64,000 bases of DNA from Helicoverpa zea (Eukaryota; Arthropoda; Insecta; Lepidoptera; Noctuidae): NCBI RefSeq assembly GCF_022581195.2, contig NC_061454.1, forward strand, positions 3,720,001-3,784,000, read 5' to 3'. Below are positions 25,301-37,581 of the stretch, in pieces; position 1 is the stretch's first letter; each line of letters begins with the position of its first letter. A model generated the notes under the pieces. The model saw only the letters and a list, made by a program, of their open reading frames with translations, was not told the origin of the DNA and searched no databases. A program made the translations under genes and the position numbers.

Positions 25301-28300
25301 CAGATTTGTTAATTGTGATTTCCAGTTTAGTAAACTGTCAATTAGTAACCCAAGGTATTTGACAGTATTAGTTCTTGCGAGTTGCGGACAGGAGCATGGG
25401 GAGTTATTTGTATTCTGAGAGCAGGAGTGGACTTTCAGGATCACAGAAGTGGAACTGGGCAACGAGACACTTTGTGTAGTGAAAGGTATGTAGACTGTTT
25501 TATTAAGGTTCAGGGTGAGAAGGTTATTAGATAACCAATTCATAACCGAGCCAAGAGCGTTTTCAGCGAATGTAATTGTTTCCGGCCAGTTATCGCCATG
25601 AACTAGTAGCGCAGTGTCATCCGCGTATGTGAAGATGGAACAATTCGGTAAAGACAGCTTACAGAGTGTGTTAATATAGGTCAAAAAGAGGGTAGGTCCT
25701 AAAATTGAGCCTTGAGGCACGCCGAGCGTTATAGGTTTGCTGTCACTGACCCAATCGCCGATTCTGACACACTGAGTGCGATCCGAGAGATAGTCTTTAA
25801 AAATTTTTAATGTGTGACCTCGAATAGCTAAAGCCTCTAGCTTTGCTAGAAGATGAGGAACAGACACAGTATCAAAAGCCTTGGTAAGGTCTAGGAAAAC
25901 ACCAATACACTTCTTCCTGGAATCAAGCTTGGCAATCGTATTGTCAACAAATGCGCTGACAGCATCTTCAGTAGACTTGCATCTTCTGAAGCCATACTGG
26001 TTACTACTCAACAAGTTGTATGATTCCAGAAAGTTTATTAAGCGATTGTTCAGTATATTTTCCAGAATTTTTGATAAGACAGGCAGAACAGAAATAGGTC
26101 TATAATTATTAATACTGTGTCTGTCCCCATAGATATTGAGGTATTGAAAGTGATGTATTTTTTAAATCGTTCCTATAGCTTCAGAGATTAAGGCTTTCAA
26201 GCTAATAAACTCTTCAGGTTTATAACATTAGTAGGTACACAAATATTTACCATAAACGCTTAATAATCACCATTATTCATCAAACTATAGTCTACCACCT
26301 TCGTACTCTGCGCACGTTTGGCCGTCACAGACCATTAGATCTTCAACCGATCGGAAAATATTTTACATAAATATAACCGAGAATTATAAGCTCTTGAATT
26401 ATTTATGTTATCTGAACTTGACCTAAATACCTATAAATACAAAAGAGGTTCGATCTTGGATAGTTAATAATGGATGGTAGGCAGACCCCAAGGCTATTTT
26501 AAAGTAACAAAAATATAAAAAAATAAAGCTTGTATTTTGTTTAGCAAACGTTTTACTCACAAATAGCGGTACTTATGGAATATGTTGAGATTAGATTATA
26601 AGGTAGAAAATTAGAAACTAAGTGGTTATAAATAAAATGTGGTATAAAGTGTTGTTCAGGTTTTTGTAATTTTCATTGCGTTTGTGGTAACTTTGTTGCC
26701 GACTGTGTCTTATACTAACAAAGAAAAAAAATAGTTCCTAGTTATTTTAACAAGTGATCAAAAACCTATACCTTTAAGCAAGTGTCTACATCTCATAATG
26801 ACCTTGTCCCATAACATCACACGTTTTAGGATGCAAACAAACCTTCCTGATTGGCACGAAGGCTGTAATTTGACGCCCACGATGAAACAACATCCCTGGT
26901 ATTAGAAGTTCATGAATAATTTCGATTAAAAGCGTCCTTATACTGTTATTACATGGGTGTAAAAAAAACATTAATTTGGTGCAACATTGGTTCATGGTGT
27001 AATGGTATCCCCCCGCGGCTTTACTCGCGTTCCGCTGGATCTTTTTTTCTCACATGCAGAAAAAGTCGCCTGTATAGTCTGGTACAGACTGATATAGTTA
27101 CTTTTGAATTTATAATGTTAGTAAGATTATGAAAGACTAAGCGTTTTCCCGCGGTTTTACCCGCGTCCCGTGGTAACTACTTCCCGTACCGGGATAAAAT
27201 ATAGCCTATGTTACTCGTGGATAATGTAGCTTTCGAATGGTGAAAGAATTTTTAAAAACGATCCAGTAGTTTTTGAGCCTATTCATTACAACTAAACAAA
27301 CAAACAAAGTTTTCCTCTTTATAATATTAGTATAGACATATTATTTCTGTTCAAAATTACACTTAATACTTACAGTATAATACTTAAAGTGTAATATATC
27401 AGCCGTATCAAAATATATTTACGCACCTAATATACCAGGTATCGTAATACAAGTCTACTTGAACTTTAACTAATTACACTTGAAACTGAGCTTCAAAGTT
27501 TTCGGACTATTTAAGGCGATCGGTTTCAGTTTAATACAAAAGTTTTGGTAATATAAGGCTAAAGCCCCCGCACGTATCTGACTAAAATGTCGGCCCATTA
27601 TTGGCCCAATGGTTGGCCTACAGTTTATTTTCAAAGTAACCGTGATTTCAATATTTTTGGTTGGATCGTTACCGGTCGATTCTGAGCGTTGTAATTTGCA
27701 CACTACCATTCATCTCCATACGAATTTCTGAGCTTGATCAAACTATTGGCCCGTTGGCCGCATAAAATTATTTTTTCTGCTTTAGATAGAGTTAGCCTGT
27801 GCTGTGTGTAAGGGAAGATAAAAAGGACTGATAAAGATAGCAAATTTCATAATTCACATCTCTGCTTACAAAATACAAAAATATCGTTGTTCCGTTACCA
27901 TCAGAACCTATTTTCTAAAGTTTGCAAATATTAAAGCTACTTTAAAATCTAAGATTGGCATAAATCGATGCAATACCGCGGTTCGGTGTGTCGGCAAGTG
28001 GTTTTAGGAAATCTCTTCCGACTGAAATCGGGTCAAGAGCGGCAAGGCAATCTAAACTGTTTCATGGACTATTTTCTTACAGTCTTACAAATATTTACTT
28101 TTTAGGACGCTTAACGAGAACTGCTGTAATTGTTTTACCAAGAAATACTCAAAAGTTATTTCTATGTCTTATTTAAAAGTATTTGATTCTCAGCAATGTC
28201 AAATTACGGAGTCCTTAAAATTGAGTGGCATCAGGATTTGACCGCAAAGATCATTATTAAGAGGTCTTTTACAGAAAAAATAAAAATAACAATGAGAAAG

Positions 28301-31300
28301 TATGAAAAATCCTGTTTAAAATACTGTTTGGTTAAGACATTCTTCGAAAATAATTATATCTACCTATAAGTTTGTACTTAAATAGTGGACAAAATATATA
28401 TTTGTAATATTTTTCAAGTAAACCTAAGTCAAAATAAACCGGCTGTCAGATAAATCTACTGCAGAAGGTCACCTTTTTAGTCACTTTACCGCCAAAATCA
28501 GCAAAGTAACATGACGTTTGACGGAAATAACGGACTTCTCTTTGACGTTAAAGCTTTACTTTTTATGATTAAACTGTCAATTCTCGGATTTAAAAATAAC
28601 ATTTTCAGCCATACTTTTAGAAATAGCTGAATATTAATATTACAAGTAAGTTGATTTATCTTAAACTAGCCGTTTTCCCGCGTTTTCACCCGCATCCCAT
28701 GGGACTACTGCCCGTACCGACATAAAATATAGCCTTAGATGTAACTTGCAAATAATAATATAGCTTTCTAATGATGAATTTAAAATCAGAGCAGTAGTTT
28801 TTGAGTTTATTCATTACAAACAAACAAAGTTTTCCTCTTTATAATATTAGTATAGATTGACTTTCAAACCAGACAGACACCGACTATAATTTTAATTAAA
28901 ACGCTACAAACAAAGGTTTGATTGAATCCCGTTGCCATGGCAACCGTGGGAAGTAATCCTATAGTCTTTGTTGAGCCGCTCTATATTTAGAGAGGAGCAA
29001 TGATAATATTTTACGAAATCCTTGAATAAAGCGGTGAGGATATTAAATTACTAGTTTATTTCTCGCGGCTTTGCTTGTGTCCTTGGAGGAATTAATTTTA
29101 TTCCTCCAGGTAAAAGGTGGTCTTTAACTGTCTCCAAGGTACAATCTATCACAAAGCGCAATATTGTATCTATCGGCTAACGTATTTTGGTTTTCTTAAA
29201 ACAACAGTTTATTATGAATTTATATTTCCAATTTTCACTTGAACACTTGAAAGTGTTTTATGTCGGTTAACTTAGGTTTTAGGCCGAGTTATAGATAACA
29301 AAACCATAACCAGCCGTTATATTTTAGCCCATTGGTCAAATCAGTAATTTGACAGCTGAAAATGGTCCCTTTATTGTTGCAGTTAAATGATGCAACCCAC
29401 TGCTAGTGTTACATATAAACACACCGCATACAATATTACCTACATTAAGCAAAATAACAGCAATAAAGTTTACAGCTTCATTATCTCAACTCGGTCACGT
29501 TACTTATACTTTTGACAATATTCGAGTAACACATGTTACATAATGGTTTTAAAAAAAGTTTAAAAGTTTAAAAAAAGTCGTGGTGGCTTAGTGGGTAAAG
29601 GACCAATCTCTCAAGTATGAGGGCGCGGGTTCGATCCCAGGTCAGGCAAGTACCAATGCAACTTTTCTAAGTCTGTATGTACTTTCTAAGTATATCTTAG
29701 ATACCATTGGCTGTGTTTCGGATGGCACGTTAAACAGTAGGTCCCGGCTGTCATTGAACATCCTTGGCAGTCGTTTCGGGTAGTCAGAAGCCAGTAAGTC
29801 TGACACCAGTCTAACCAAGGGGTATCGGGTTGCCCGAGTAACTGGGTTGAGGAGGTCAGATAGGCAGTCGCTTCTTGTAAAGCACTGGTACTCAGCTGAA
29901 TCCGGTTAGACTGGAAGCCGACCCCAACATGATTGGGAAAAAGGCTCGGAGGATGATGACATGTTACATAATGGTTTCTTGCTTCGAAATTATTGCTTTA
30001 TTTGAGACGTGACTACGCGTGGTGGTTGCTACGAGAAACGCTGCGTAGTCATTTCATTGCTACGCGTGCTACGAAGTATTTGACACGGCTACGAGTTTTT
30101 TCATTTTCTTTTTTTATGAATCAGTGAAATGAGGACGTTGAATTTAAAAAGTATTGTAATAAGCTTAGGCAAAATATATGTGTCTGTTTTTAATGGCTGT
30201 TGTGTGTATTATTGCCAGTACGATTATTTGTTTAATTGGTTATCTCGAAATATCATGATCATTTCCAATGAAACGATCATCTTGCAAACATAATCGGCCT
30301 TTTCATCGCCCTGCTACCGGGTACTCCCCTCACAGAAAGAAGAATTTAGCTGTCAATACCACACTTGGCTAATGCGGGTTGGTGAATTCAGACTTTATAG
30401 TCCAGGTTTCCTCGAGATGTCACCACGAGTTTTTTTCCACTGTATAAACAAGAACAAAATGCATACACAAACATATAACTCAAACGTAGCCCTAAATAGC
30501 CGTTGTCACAAGACAATACATTACACTACCTCCCACTACCCTCCTACCCTTAGTTACTAAAACGCGTTGGTCATTAAGGCGTCCCATTCACGTCGCTCTT
30601 CAGTTGTTTGCCATCCCAGAGGTCGTTTCACACTAAAGCGTATGCTTGACCTTTCCACGCCTTTATGGATTTCAGGGCTGGGAGAAATTAGCTAAGCACG
30701 GTGTTTTATTTAAGAATAGTAGACATTAATTGAGAGGCCACTGATAGTTAGTTGAAACAGGGAAATAAAAAAGTGTTTTTATAACTATGTGTAACTATGT
30801 ATATCTATGTAAAAGCATGTATATCTATAACCATAATATTCTTGTATGTATAAACATGTAAATGAGTTCCTAAGTAAAAAGATTAACAGATAGAAACGAT
30901 GTAATGTTATGATATAAGGGTGAGTTACATTGTTGAATTTTAACGATTATCAAACCATAATAGCCGTGTTCTTGCCATCCAACTGAAAATGGTACGATTA
31001 AAGTTAAATGGTGCCCCACCGTTAGGGTTCATCTTTCGGTTAAAAATAGCCACCATTCAGTGGATCAGGTAAGATTTCGGTTACATAAAATATACAAACT
31101 CTAGTTTCATACTTTATTCTTTACTAGCTGTTGCCCGCGACTTCGTCTGCGTGAGCAATATAGAATTTCCAATTTCGTTTATTTAATAATTCATTGATCA
31201 ACCCCCGTAGGTGATAGCGTGATAATATATAGCCTATGTGTTGAACCGGCCCCCAGGTAATAGTCATGCAAAATTTGATTTAAATCCATGCTGTACTTTT

Positions 31301-34300
31301 TGAGTTTATCCGGGACAAACATACAGACAAACAGATAAACAGACATACAGACAAAAATTCTAAAAACTACATATTTGGGTTTAGAATCGATTATGGATCA
31401 CCCCCAAGTATTCTTTAAAAAAATATTCAATGTACAGTTTTGACTTTCCTATCATTTTATTATATGTATAGATTAAGAAGAAAAAGCAAGCGCAAACAAA
31501 GTTTCACCCTTTTTCCAGATAAATGAGTAAAAAGAAATACACCTTTTCCTTGAGATTGTGATCTATAAAAAGATATTGCATTTTGTTCTTTATTGCACCC
31601 TACATGGGAAACGTTTATAGAAGCGACAGGTGTTTTAAAAATAAACCTTTAAAAGCTTGGGTACACACGTTTCAAAAATGTCTTTTTAAAAATAGCTCTT
31701 TAAAAGTTTTCGTTTGTTGATTTCTTAGAGTATTCAATTTAGTAGGACTACCAGCTGTCTCTACAATACTATCGATTTTTACATACACAATTAGACATAT
31801 ACATATGTTAAGTTTTGGTTTTCATCTTGATTAGGTACTTAATTTACATTTTAAGAGAAGCCAAAAATACACTGTTTCCAAGTGAATCTATTATTGCTTA
31901 AGCTGAATGCCGGAAATATTTTACTATATTATTATTTTTATTTACTTATTATTATTTTTACTATATTATTATTGTTATTTTTTGTTTGTGCGAAACCTGA
32001 ATATAGTTTGTTCAGAATCAGTAACTGAATCGATTCCAATAGTTTTTACACCATGTTATATTTTTTCCCAAAATTATCTGAAAAACTTTGAATGTTGGAC
32101 ACCACAAATAGGTATTTATTCTCGCACAACAAACAAAGGTCACGGCGAGTTCATAGCGGGCGCGAGCGCACAGTGCTATCGCGTTGCGCGGCATGTGTGC
32201 GTTTTGTGGTGATTATGTATTTTTATGGACAGTCCCGTAACTTAACAAGCTTATAACTTTGTGATTTTTCATGATACGGTTTTGAAATTTCGTACATGGA
32301 TTCTTTACATAAAAATACTAGATAGGTGTATCAGGTTTCGCATAAACAAAAAATAACGTTGTATATACATACACATATTGAAATGTAACAGTAAATTCTC
32401 AAAAATCAGTTTTCCATTAGTGCCTCCAGTACCTGGAACTATTATTCCTTGAAGTGCTTCCGAGAGCTTTTATGTAAAAAGACTGAAAAAAGGTTCTAAA
32501 CGAGGAAACTGCAAAAACTACTTTTCTAAACGAGCCAAGTTTCAACAATAAACATTTTCCGAAGCTTTGAGTTTTTCCTTCAGTTTTGTTTGCATACGTA
32601 ACAAAGGAAACTATGATTGATGATATGATGATATCGTGGCTTTTGATATTTTTATTTTTTAATCTTTTCAGCGCATTATATGTATCTTTCAAGCCATTGT
32701 TTTTTTATATATTTGTTTCTTTTAACTCTGTCTTTTTTGTCTTTTTTAACTTGATAAGTTGGACGATATTACATGAACGAATTAATCGTACGAAAAGTGT
32801 ATAAGCATTTGCGCAGATTCGGGTGCACTCTCATAGCCCGATGGGACGGTAATCCGACACGACCAGAGAGCAAGATCAGGCGTAGAACAGGCATTTACGT
32901 GCTCTCCGATGCACAGGTGTATCGATTACCAACTCCCAGAATCAGGGCTGCTTTGTGAAACTTTCTTACATCCCAAAAAGTGATTTCGGCTGAAACCGAG
33001 ACCCAATGCGCAGCAGTCACGATATGCGACTACTAGACCAACGAGGCAGTTTAAGTTTATAAGCACAGTTCAACTAAGTTTCCAGATCAATATGTATGGA
33101 ACTAAGTTCAGAATTAAGTTAAACCATATATCAGTCGGTTTGCAAATGACTTGCACTAACCCAATTACGTATGCCGTTGGGAATTCCGCAGTAGAGAGTA
33201 GAAATTACACGAAAGAGATATTTCTTTCCTTTTGCGTTGTGAATATCTATGCGAGATTTTTATTCAATTGCTTGGTAGTGTGATAATTACGTTCAGATAC
33301 AGGGTTATATAAAACTGATAGAGTAAATGGGTTTTATTTTTAGATTGTTTTCCTAGGTATATAAAATAATAGACTAAAAGTGTGCAAAAATCATTTGTAG
33401 GTATATATTTTATATAATTATATTTTCTTTTAGTTTAACAGTAGCTAAAACTTATTTATAAGTAAAGATTTCTGACCATGTATGTGATAATATTCTTGCC
33501 GTGACAAAAACCCTAAGCAATAAAATGAAAGTACGAGTACTATACAACATTACATACTCCACTCCGATTTCACCAAATTCGCCCTTCGCGCCTCATCAAT
33601 CGTACACTTGGGTAAGCAAACATTAGTATCAAAACGAGAAACATACATCACAGTTGGTGACACCCTTGTGACACCCGATCAATTGCCAAACATAACCCAT
33701 ACCAATCGAGTTGTTTGTGTGTGAACTAGATACGTATTCTGAGAGAATTATTGCACACGCCTAAATGGATGGTTCTCGTTCCGATTTCACTATCGTTCAG
33801 AGGGAACAAATTTCTGCACTAGGACAAAAAGTAGCCTGTGTAGGTATGTCAATTCTCAGGTTGAGAACTACATGTATAAACCAAATCAGTGGAGTCAGTT
33901 CAGTGGAAAGACACACACAAAGTTAATTTTATTTTAATTTTTTCTAATTTTTATATTTTGTGTAAGGATTTAAAAAAAATCGATATCAAATGGTACATTT
34001 GTTTGCTCATATTAACTAGTGAGGTTAGTCTAGTAATGAATCAGTAGATTTTTTTCTAAAATTATGATCTGCTCTCAATAAGTCGAAGAACGTGCGCCCA
34101 TACAAAGATAGAATTACCGTCCTATTGTTCATGCACAATGAATAAAGTTCTATAAATACACAGTAACATCTATGGGGTTTCGGTTCCCCTATCCGATCGT
34201 CCCTCCTGACCTAATTCCACCATGGTTTATGTTGTGAAGACAATCCCCCCCTTCTTTAATGTGACCTGTTAAAGGAGAGAAATGAAATGTAGCTTTGCTG

Positions 34301-37300
34301 TTGTTATTCTACATTTATTTATATGAGAAACTAAGTAATTGACTTTGCGACCAAATCATTTTTGAAAGTTTTTGACAGGAACTTAGGTGGAAAATCGTGT
34401 TTCGAAATATGTATAATATCTTAAGTATACAGGCAAGATGAAAATAAAATAATATAGCATCTAAGTATAAGGGGTCCAACCTATTTTCTTTCTTTCTTAA
34501 GTTATGCTTTCTGTTACTTCTATTAAAGAGTAGAACTGCAGTGGCCACTTGTGAACTTTTCAGTATTCGTCTTACATATTAGGTTATTTATTTAAATTAA
34601 AGCAAAACGAAACATAAATAAGAGCAAAAGTTATATTTTGAAACCTTGAAAGTGTTGATTAAGATAGGCACTAATTAATGAAAATTCTGTTTAGTTTGAA
34701 ATATCTAAATACGAAATTAGGATCACGAAATATTAGCATGTATTTTGATGTGAAATGTTCCTTTGACGTATACATAATTATTCAGTATTCAGGATATTTC
34801 TGGTATTTTTAATATAGCATCTGATATTTATGATAATATAGGAATGTTTCACCGTCTCACCGAAATAATTAAACTAGGTAACCAGATTAGGGTTCAGTGA
34901 AGAAAGATAACAACATTTTTTTTTATTCACAAAAATTTCTTCCAACCAATGTGTTACCCAGCCCACGTCCCGGGGGAACAACTTCCATCGACCGGGTAAG
35001 TAGCTTATGTCCTCCCCCAGGGTAAAACCGACCACTAGACCAAACATCTTAATAGGTTTATCTGTTCAAGGGTGATTATACTGTTGATAAGTATTTTCTG
35101 CAGTGAGAAATCTGATTAAAAATACCATTACATCCCAATTCGGAACGTTCTCCTTTTAAAGAAGTCGTTGAAAACAACTCAAAACAGGGGCAAAACCAGT
35201 CTCATTGTATTTATATTCCTACCGCTGTAACTTCTTGAAATCAAAAACAGAAAATAGCTTCGCGGTCTGATGTGGTTTTACAATTTCTGTTCACTAACAA
35301 TAATTTTGTGTTCCGACTCGTTTAACTTTAATAAACAACAACAACTTTGATTAATACCACTTTTGGCCTAGTTTGCAGTAAATAACAAAATAATAGGTTG
35401 GTCTCAAACAGCGAGTTCAATTCAGGTGTGGCAAAGGCGTAGACGAAAAATCAAGAATAGGTATTTGAAAGAGTTTCTTCGTTCTATAGCCATTTGTTGT
35501 CATAAATTGATTGCAGTAGTAATTTTGTCACATGTCGTTCTTCCTCCAACGAAAACCGATCGAAGAGAAACTACTCGTTTCTGTTAGCTAAAACGTAGTA
35601 ATATCGCTGGTAGAATATATTAACATATTTTATTAACAATTATATATTAACTATGTGCAAACATGAAGAATTCATAACATACATCGAAATGAGTATTGGT
35701 TACACCGAATTTAAATAAACCATAACCTGGTTTACCTGCGCGGAACATCTGATAGAATCTCCGATACATTTACCGAACGCAATTGCACTTACAAATTGTA
35801 TGCAAGCGAAGTGATCTTGGCATAATATATCTCGCAAAAATGTTGTAAAGAGTATCCGCACTCTGCAGACTAAATAGTCGGCCGACAGTTGACCCGATGT
35901 TAGGCCAATTTTTTTTTAAAGGAAATTTTGATTGCAATCAAAGTTTTCATTCGGTCTGATACTGGCTGTAAACTTGATCTTTGTAATTACTACAACGTAC
36001 TACCGAAGTCAAACTCAAATGGTTTTATTTCAAATAGGCCTTTGTAGGCTCCTCTGAAACTTCACACTAGTTGCACGGTTCCAAAAAGTTGGTCTCATGG
36101 AGAAGAGCCGGTAAGAAACTCCATAGATAGCATGCATCTTCATATGATTTATGAGCCCAAACAAACTATCGGCCGACTAAAAGTTTTCAGTATGCTACTC
36201 TAAAATCTGAACAATATCAGTGTCAACTGTCATTGTTAACGTCGGCTGCAGAAAATTATATCGCGGTTATTGCGGTACTGAGCTTTCAGAGGTATTAAAT
36301 TGGACTTTATCTTAAGGCCGTAGAGTTGATATTTCATTGGCACTGACTGACTGATGTTACTTTGTGCTTTTAGAATGGACCAAGCTCTACCATATAGATA
36401 CCGATAGAAAGAATTGATACTAATGGTACTGAGCTCTGTAAAATTACTTGGAACTGGCCCGAATAAGTACACCAGAGACATGATGCTAAGTTGTAAGATT
36501 GTACCGCAAATTCAATGACAAAGACCTATCTATCAAAAGAAATCCTTTTATGTTTATCAGTTTATTTCGAGATTGCACTTCAAAGGCTCTTAAAATATCT
36601 GTAATTTAATATACCTTGAAAAGCTTGATGTGTCTAGCTAAATTGATCATAAGCCTATTACATGTCTCAAGTACGCCACAAGACTTTTATTGTCTGTAAA
36701 AAGCGTTATATAAACGTAAATAATAGAAAATGTCTGACTTTTTTTCTGAAAAATAAATACAACCAATCACAAAGGTGATGTCAAATTCGAATTTGCTTTC
36801 GCATTTGTAATATTATAGTAAGAATTACATGTCTTCATCATCTGCCAACCCTTTCCCAATTATGTTGCTTCCAGGCTTAACCGAAGGCAGCTAAGTCATT
36901 ATTCGCCTAGCCTTTTCCCAACAATGTTGGGGTCGGCTTACTATCTAACCGGATACAGCTTTACAAGAAGCAACTGCGTATCTGACTTCCTCGACCCAGT
37001 CACCCGGGCAACCCAGTACCCATAATTAAGTCTGGTTGTCAGACTTACTGACTTCTGTCGACCCGAAAGGACTGCCGAGGATCAAATAGCAGCAGAATGC
37101 AGCTAAGTGAGGCATATCCGTCATAACGCTTGTCAAACTTATTTAAATCACCCTATAAGAAACATTAATCAACTGCTTTATCTACTTCTCTACTGCTTTC
37201 TATATAGGTAATTATTATGGGGGTTGAGCTAACTAATCGGGTCACGGTCGGAACGTACCTAAAATAGCACGGGAATGGGTGACGTTAAAATTGCAGTGAC

Positions 37301-37581
37301 GGGACGTATGTAAGTTTGTGTATCTAGTCTGATAGGGTAATGATACTTTCGGTTTAAAATGACCAATATAGGTAGGTGTTCGATTGTTGATTTATTGTCA
37401 GTAATATCTGACAATCAATCTGCAGGAGGTTGAGTTTTTTTCAGACCACATCTTTTACAGCAGGCATAAGAACTTGCTGATGTACGTTACCTTCAAAGTC
37501 CTGTTCGGTATAATCATGATGTGTGAGCTTCCTCGCCGCTGGGTCTGTTGGCGCCTCATCATCGTCCGCTCTAGTCTCCAT
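10397..37581 (-). CDS. NDAE1: SLC4 Na+-driven bicarbonate/anion exchanger, complete
   Basis: Plasma-membrane transporter expected to move Na+ and bicarbonate in, usually against Cl-, raising cell pH. Coding exons in order: 37491-37581, (20482-20502 optional), 16776-16886, 15009-15494, 14792-14911, 14515-14589, 12978-14053, 12495-12902, 11759-12424, 11436-11678, 10912-11102, 10397-10523; without the microexon 1,197 residues. Start METRADDDEAP is the first in-frame ATG after an acceptor at 37592. N-terminal cytosolic band-3 domain: RVQFILGEDV, EWKETARWIKFEEDVEEGG, GEVDFLEKTLSAFVRL, LLAGIDEFLDAVTVLPPGEW. Membrane domain from about residue 510: FGGLLGEATG, TILGSTGPVLVFE, MDQQITAVIVNRKENKLKKG, HVNSLKVESECAAPGEKPQF. 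The large extracellular loop carries N-glycosylation sequons (NYS, NWT, NGT) and paired cysteines. Alternative splicing is suggested at both ends. Naming follows the Drosophila orthologue by memory of the family. Confidence 0.93.
14792..14911 (-). CDS. NDAE1: 120-nt Ser/Arg-rich cassette exon of NDAE1
   Basis: Acceptor CCTATCAG at 14914-14912 and donor CCAG/GTTAGC at 14791-14790. It opens in phase 1, matching the 15009 donor, and closes in phase 1, matching the 14589 acceptor. The 40 codons include GGSRRSSSRSCRGSTSSPH, a likely phosphorylation-rich linker between the band-3 subdomains. Both it and the next 75-nt exon (14515-14589) are multiples of three and could be skipped without frameshift. 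A second AG at 14905-14904 (TTTCCAG) would lead to an early stop. Confidence 0.6.
15495..16775. other. NDAE1 intron
   Basis: No exon supported. It contains a minus-strand R1-like LINE tail fragment at about 16547-16640 (CCCGCTGTGGGTTAGCAGCG followed by TGAGGGAGTGTCCCAG), matching the copies at 37755 and 41885 in reverse orientation. The rest is AT-rich and unremarkable. Confidence 0.5.
16776..16886 (-). CDS. NDAE1: NDAE1 coding exon 2, hidden in a large intron
   Basis: Acceptor GTTGCAG at 16893-16887, donor CCTG/GTAAGA at 16775. The 111 nt open in phase 1 and close in phase 1. The peptide GHRAHTVFVGVHVPARRHSH matches the conserved N-terminal SLC4 motif (GHRTLYVGV in mammals), followed by a His/Arg-rich stretch RKHKHHHRNGEKD. 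It joins the first exon through a split Gly codon and the next exon through a split Val codon (RPVTPPAQRVQF). Plus-strand ORFs over the same bases are shadows. Confidence 0.88.
17318..18173 (-). mobile_element. Internally deleted mariner element
   Basis: Terminal inverted repeats of about 23 bp (left starts GGGGTTAAAGTATGAAATTG, right is its reverse complement with one mismatch) flanked by TA at 17316-17317 and 18174-18175. On the minus strand, 17653-17381 encodes the transposase C-terminus: LPPYSPDLALTDDHFF carries the last catalytic Asp (SPDLA), then FYRKGINDLPIRWPKCIDNN. At about 17810-17900 an N-terminal helix-turn-helix piece (ERTVRFWIKRFRGGNFDLKN) remains. The element is 856 bp against about 1.3 kb for full mariners and the middle is rearranged, so it is dead but could be moved in trans. 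Confidence 0.85.
20054..20280 (-). mobile_element. 227-bp TA-duplicating MITE, copy 2
   Basis: Same element as at 3537-3763, in opposite orientation and of exactly equal length, flanked by TA at 20052-20053 and 20281-20282. Its inner junction carries the TTATTACG variant shared with copy 4 rather than TAGTTACG. It lies 200 bases from the NDAE1 microexon candidate. Confidence 0.9.
20482..20502 (-). CDS. NDAE1: Candidate 21-nt NDAE1 microexon
   Basis: A strong acceptor (TTTTCTTTTCTTCACAG) is followed by 21 nt and a CAG/GTGGAC donor. Phase 1 in and phase 1 out fit precisely between the first coding exon (ending GAA G) and exon 2 (starting GC CAC). Inclusion would insert seven residues (NMPLTPG) between DFEG and HRAH near the N-terminus. 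The donor is weak, and chance phase-compatible microexons do occur in a 20-kb intron. Confidence 0.4.
20503..23423. other. NDAE1 first-intron interior, no exon seen
   Basis: AT-rich sequence. Short ORFs are random in composition. 22060-22260 repeats the AGCTG/TCTA-style degenerate tract noted near 19 kb. Confidence 0.4.
23424..23540 (+). repeat. Dispersed LINE fragment
   Basis: Contains GCTGGGCATGTGCCTCCTCT, then AAAGAAGGATTGAGCGTTGA and GAGATGTTTTCCTTCGCCAT. This is a widespread lepidopteran repeat type; a second, diverged copy is at 30285-30450. Confidence 0.55.
23740..24352 (+). repeat. GC-rich 3' fragment of a non-LTR retrotransposon
   Basis: Markedly GC-rich against the AT-rich surroundings, starting near GTTCCCGAGGATAAATAAGT and ending GGGACTCTGTAGTCCCGAGG, then TCTGGTAGAGACATAC. 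No ORF survives. This composition and ending are typical of R1/TRAS-type LINE 3' regions in moths (from memory of the families). It is joined directly to the AAT-rich tail of the next LINE. Confidence 0.5.
24355..26135 (-). mobile_element. 5'-truncated non-LTR retrotransposon (LINE)
   Basis: The minus-strand reading frame is open from about 26130 to 24752, encoding a reverse transcriptase from NNYRPISVLPVLSKILE onward. Seen: GVFLDLTKAFDTV (motif A), GVPQGSILGPTLF (B), YADDTALL (C, catalytic YADD), VKYLGLLID (E) and a long C-terminal domain. Endonuclease and ORF1 are missing, so the copy is truncated at its 5' end, as LINEs usually are. The 3' UTR runs to 24355 and ends in an AATAAAG plus ATT-repeat tail. 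The frame has no stop, suggesting a fairly recent insertion. The clade (Jockey/CR1-like) is a guess. Confidence 0.85.
27144..27336 (+). repeat. Dispersed LINE-tail repeat, copy 1
   Basis: CCCGCGGTTTTACCCGCGTC, later TATAGCCTATGTTACTCGTG and TTTATAATATTAGTATAGA. Other copies: 28660-28857 (+), 38510-38716 (-) and 39660-39862 (-). The shared right end is CTTTATAATATTAGTATAGA. Confidence 0.65.
28660..28857 (+). repeat. Dispersed LINE-tail repeat, copy 2
   Basis: Same family as 27144-27336: CCGCGTTTTCACCCGCATCC at the start and AATATTAGTATAGATTG at the end. Confidence 0.6.
29550..29958 (+). mobile_element. SINE-A, full-length copy with 19-bp target duplication
   Basis: A tRNA-derived head with A box TGGCTTAGTGG (29584-29594) and B box GGTTCGATCCC (29628-29638), then a family body ending in GAGGATGATG. 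Perfect direct repeats ACATGTTACATAATGGTTT lie at 29531-29549 and 29959-29977. The left junction includes an odd A/T-rich stretch of about 30 bp before the head. RNA polymerase III promoter boxes look intact. Partial copies: 36906-37097, 39143-39332, 50790-50930, 58552-58700, 60371-60610. Confidence 0.9.
30285..30450 (+). repeat. Dispersed LINE fragment, second copy
   Basis: Related to 23424-23540: TTTTCATCGCCCTGCTACCG, then CTAATGCGGGTTGGTGAATT and AGTCCAGGTTTCCTCGAGAT. Confidence 0.5.
31121..31475 (+). repeat. LINE-tail repeat, uninterrupted copy
   Basis: ACTAGCTGTTGCCCGCGACT through ACATACAGACAAACAGATAA to ATTATATGTATAGATT. It is the uninterrupted counterpart of 3119-3815 and shows where the MITE entered that copy. 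Confidence 0.6.
32806..33050 (-). repeat. SINE-B, truncated copy
   Basis: Reverse complement of the head and middle of the SINE at 63153-63522: ACTGCCTCGTTGGTCTAGTA at the 5' end and CGGATTACCGTCCCATCGGG further along. The B-box region is damaged (TCTCGGTTTCAGCCG). The 3' third is missing. Confidence 0.7.
33051..36004. other. NDAE1 first-intron interior, nothing identified
   Basis: AT-rich. No exon-like ORF, no clear repeat boundaries. A TTTTTTTATTCACAAAAA tract near 34917-34940 is low complexity only. Confidence 0.3.
36005..36125 (+). repeat. LINE-tail fragment
   Basis: AATGGTTTTATTTCAAATAG, then GCCTTTGTAGGCTCCTCTGA and GAAGAGCCGGTAAGAAACTC; a common lepidopteran LINE 3' motif, related to the fragment near 3905. 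Confidence 0.5.
36906..37097 (-). repeat. SINE-A 3' half
   Basis: Reverse complement of the SINE-A body: CCAACAATGTTGGGGTCGGC, then ACCCGGGCAACCCAGTACCC and TGACTTCTGTCGACCCG. The tRNA-like head is absent. Confidence 0.75.

Noticed and set aside
29584..29638. Possible tRNA gene
   Set aside because: A and B boxes are present, but no acceptor stem or anticodon arm folds and the sequence continues as a repeated SINE body with target duplications. The same applies to 63164-63219.
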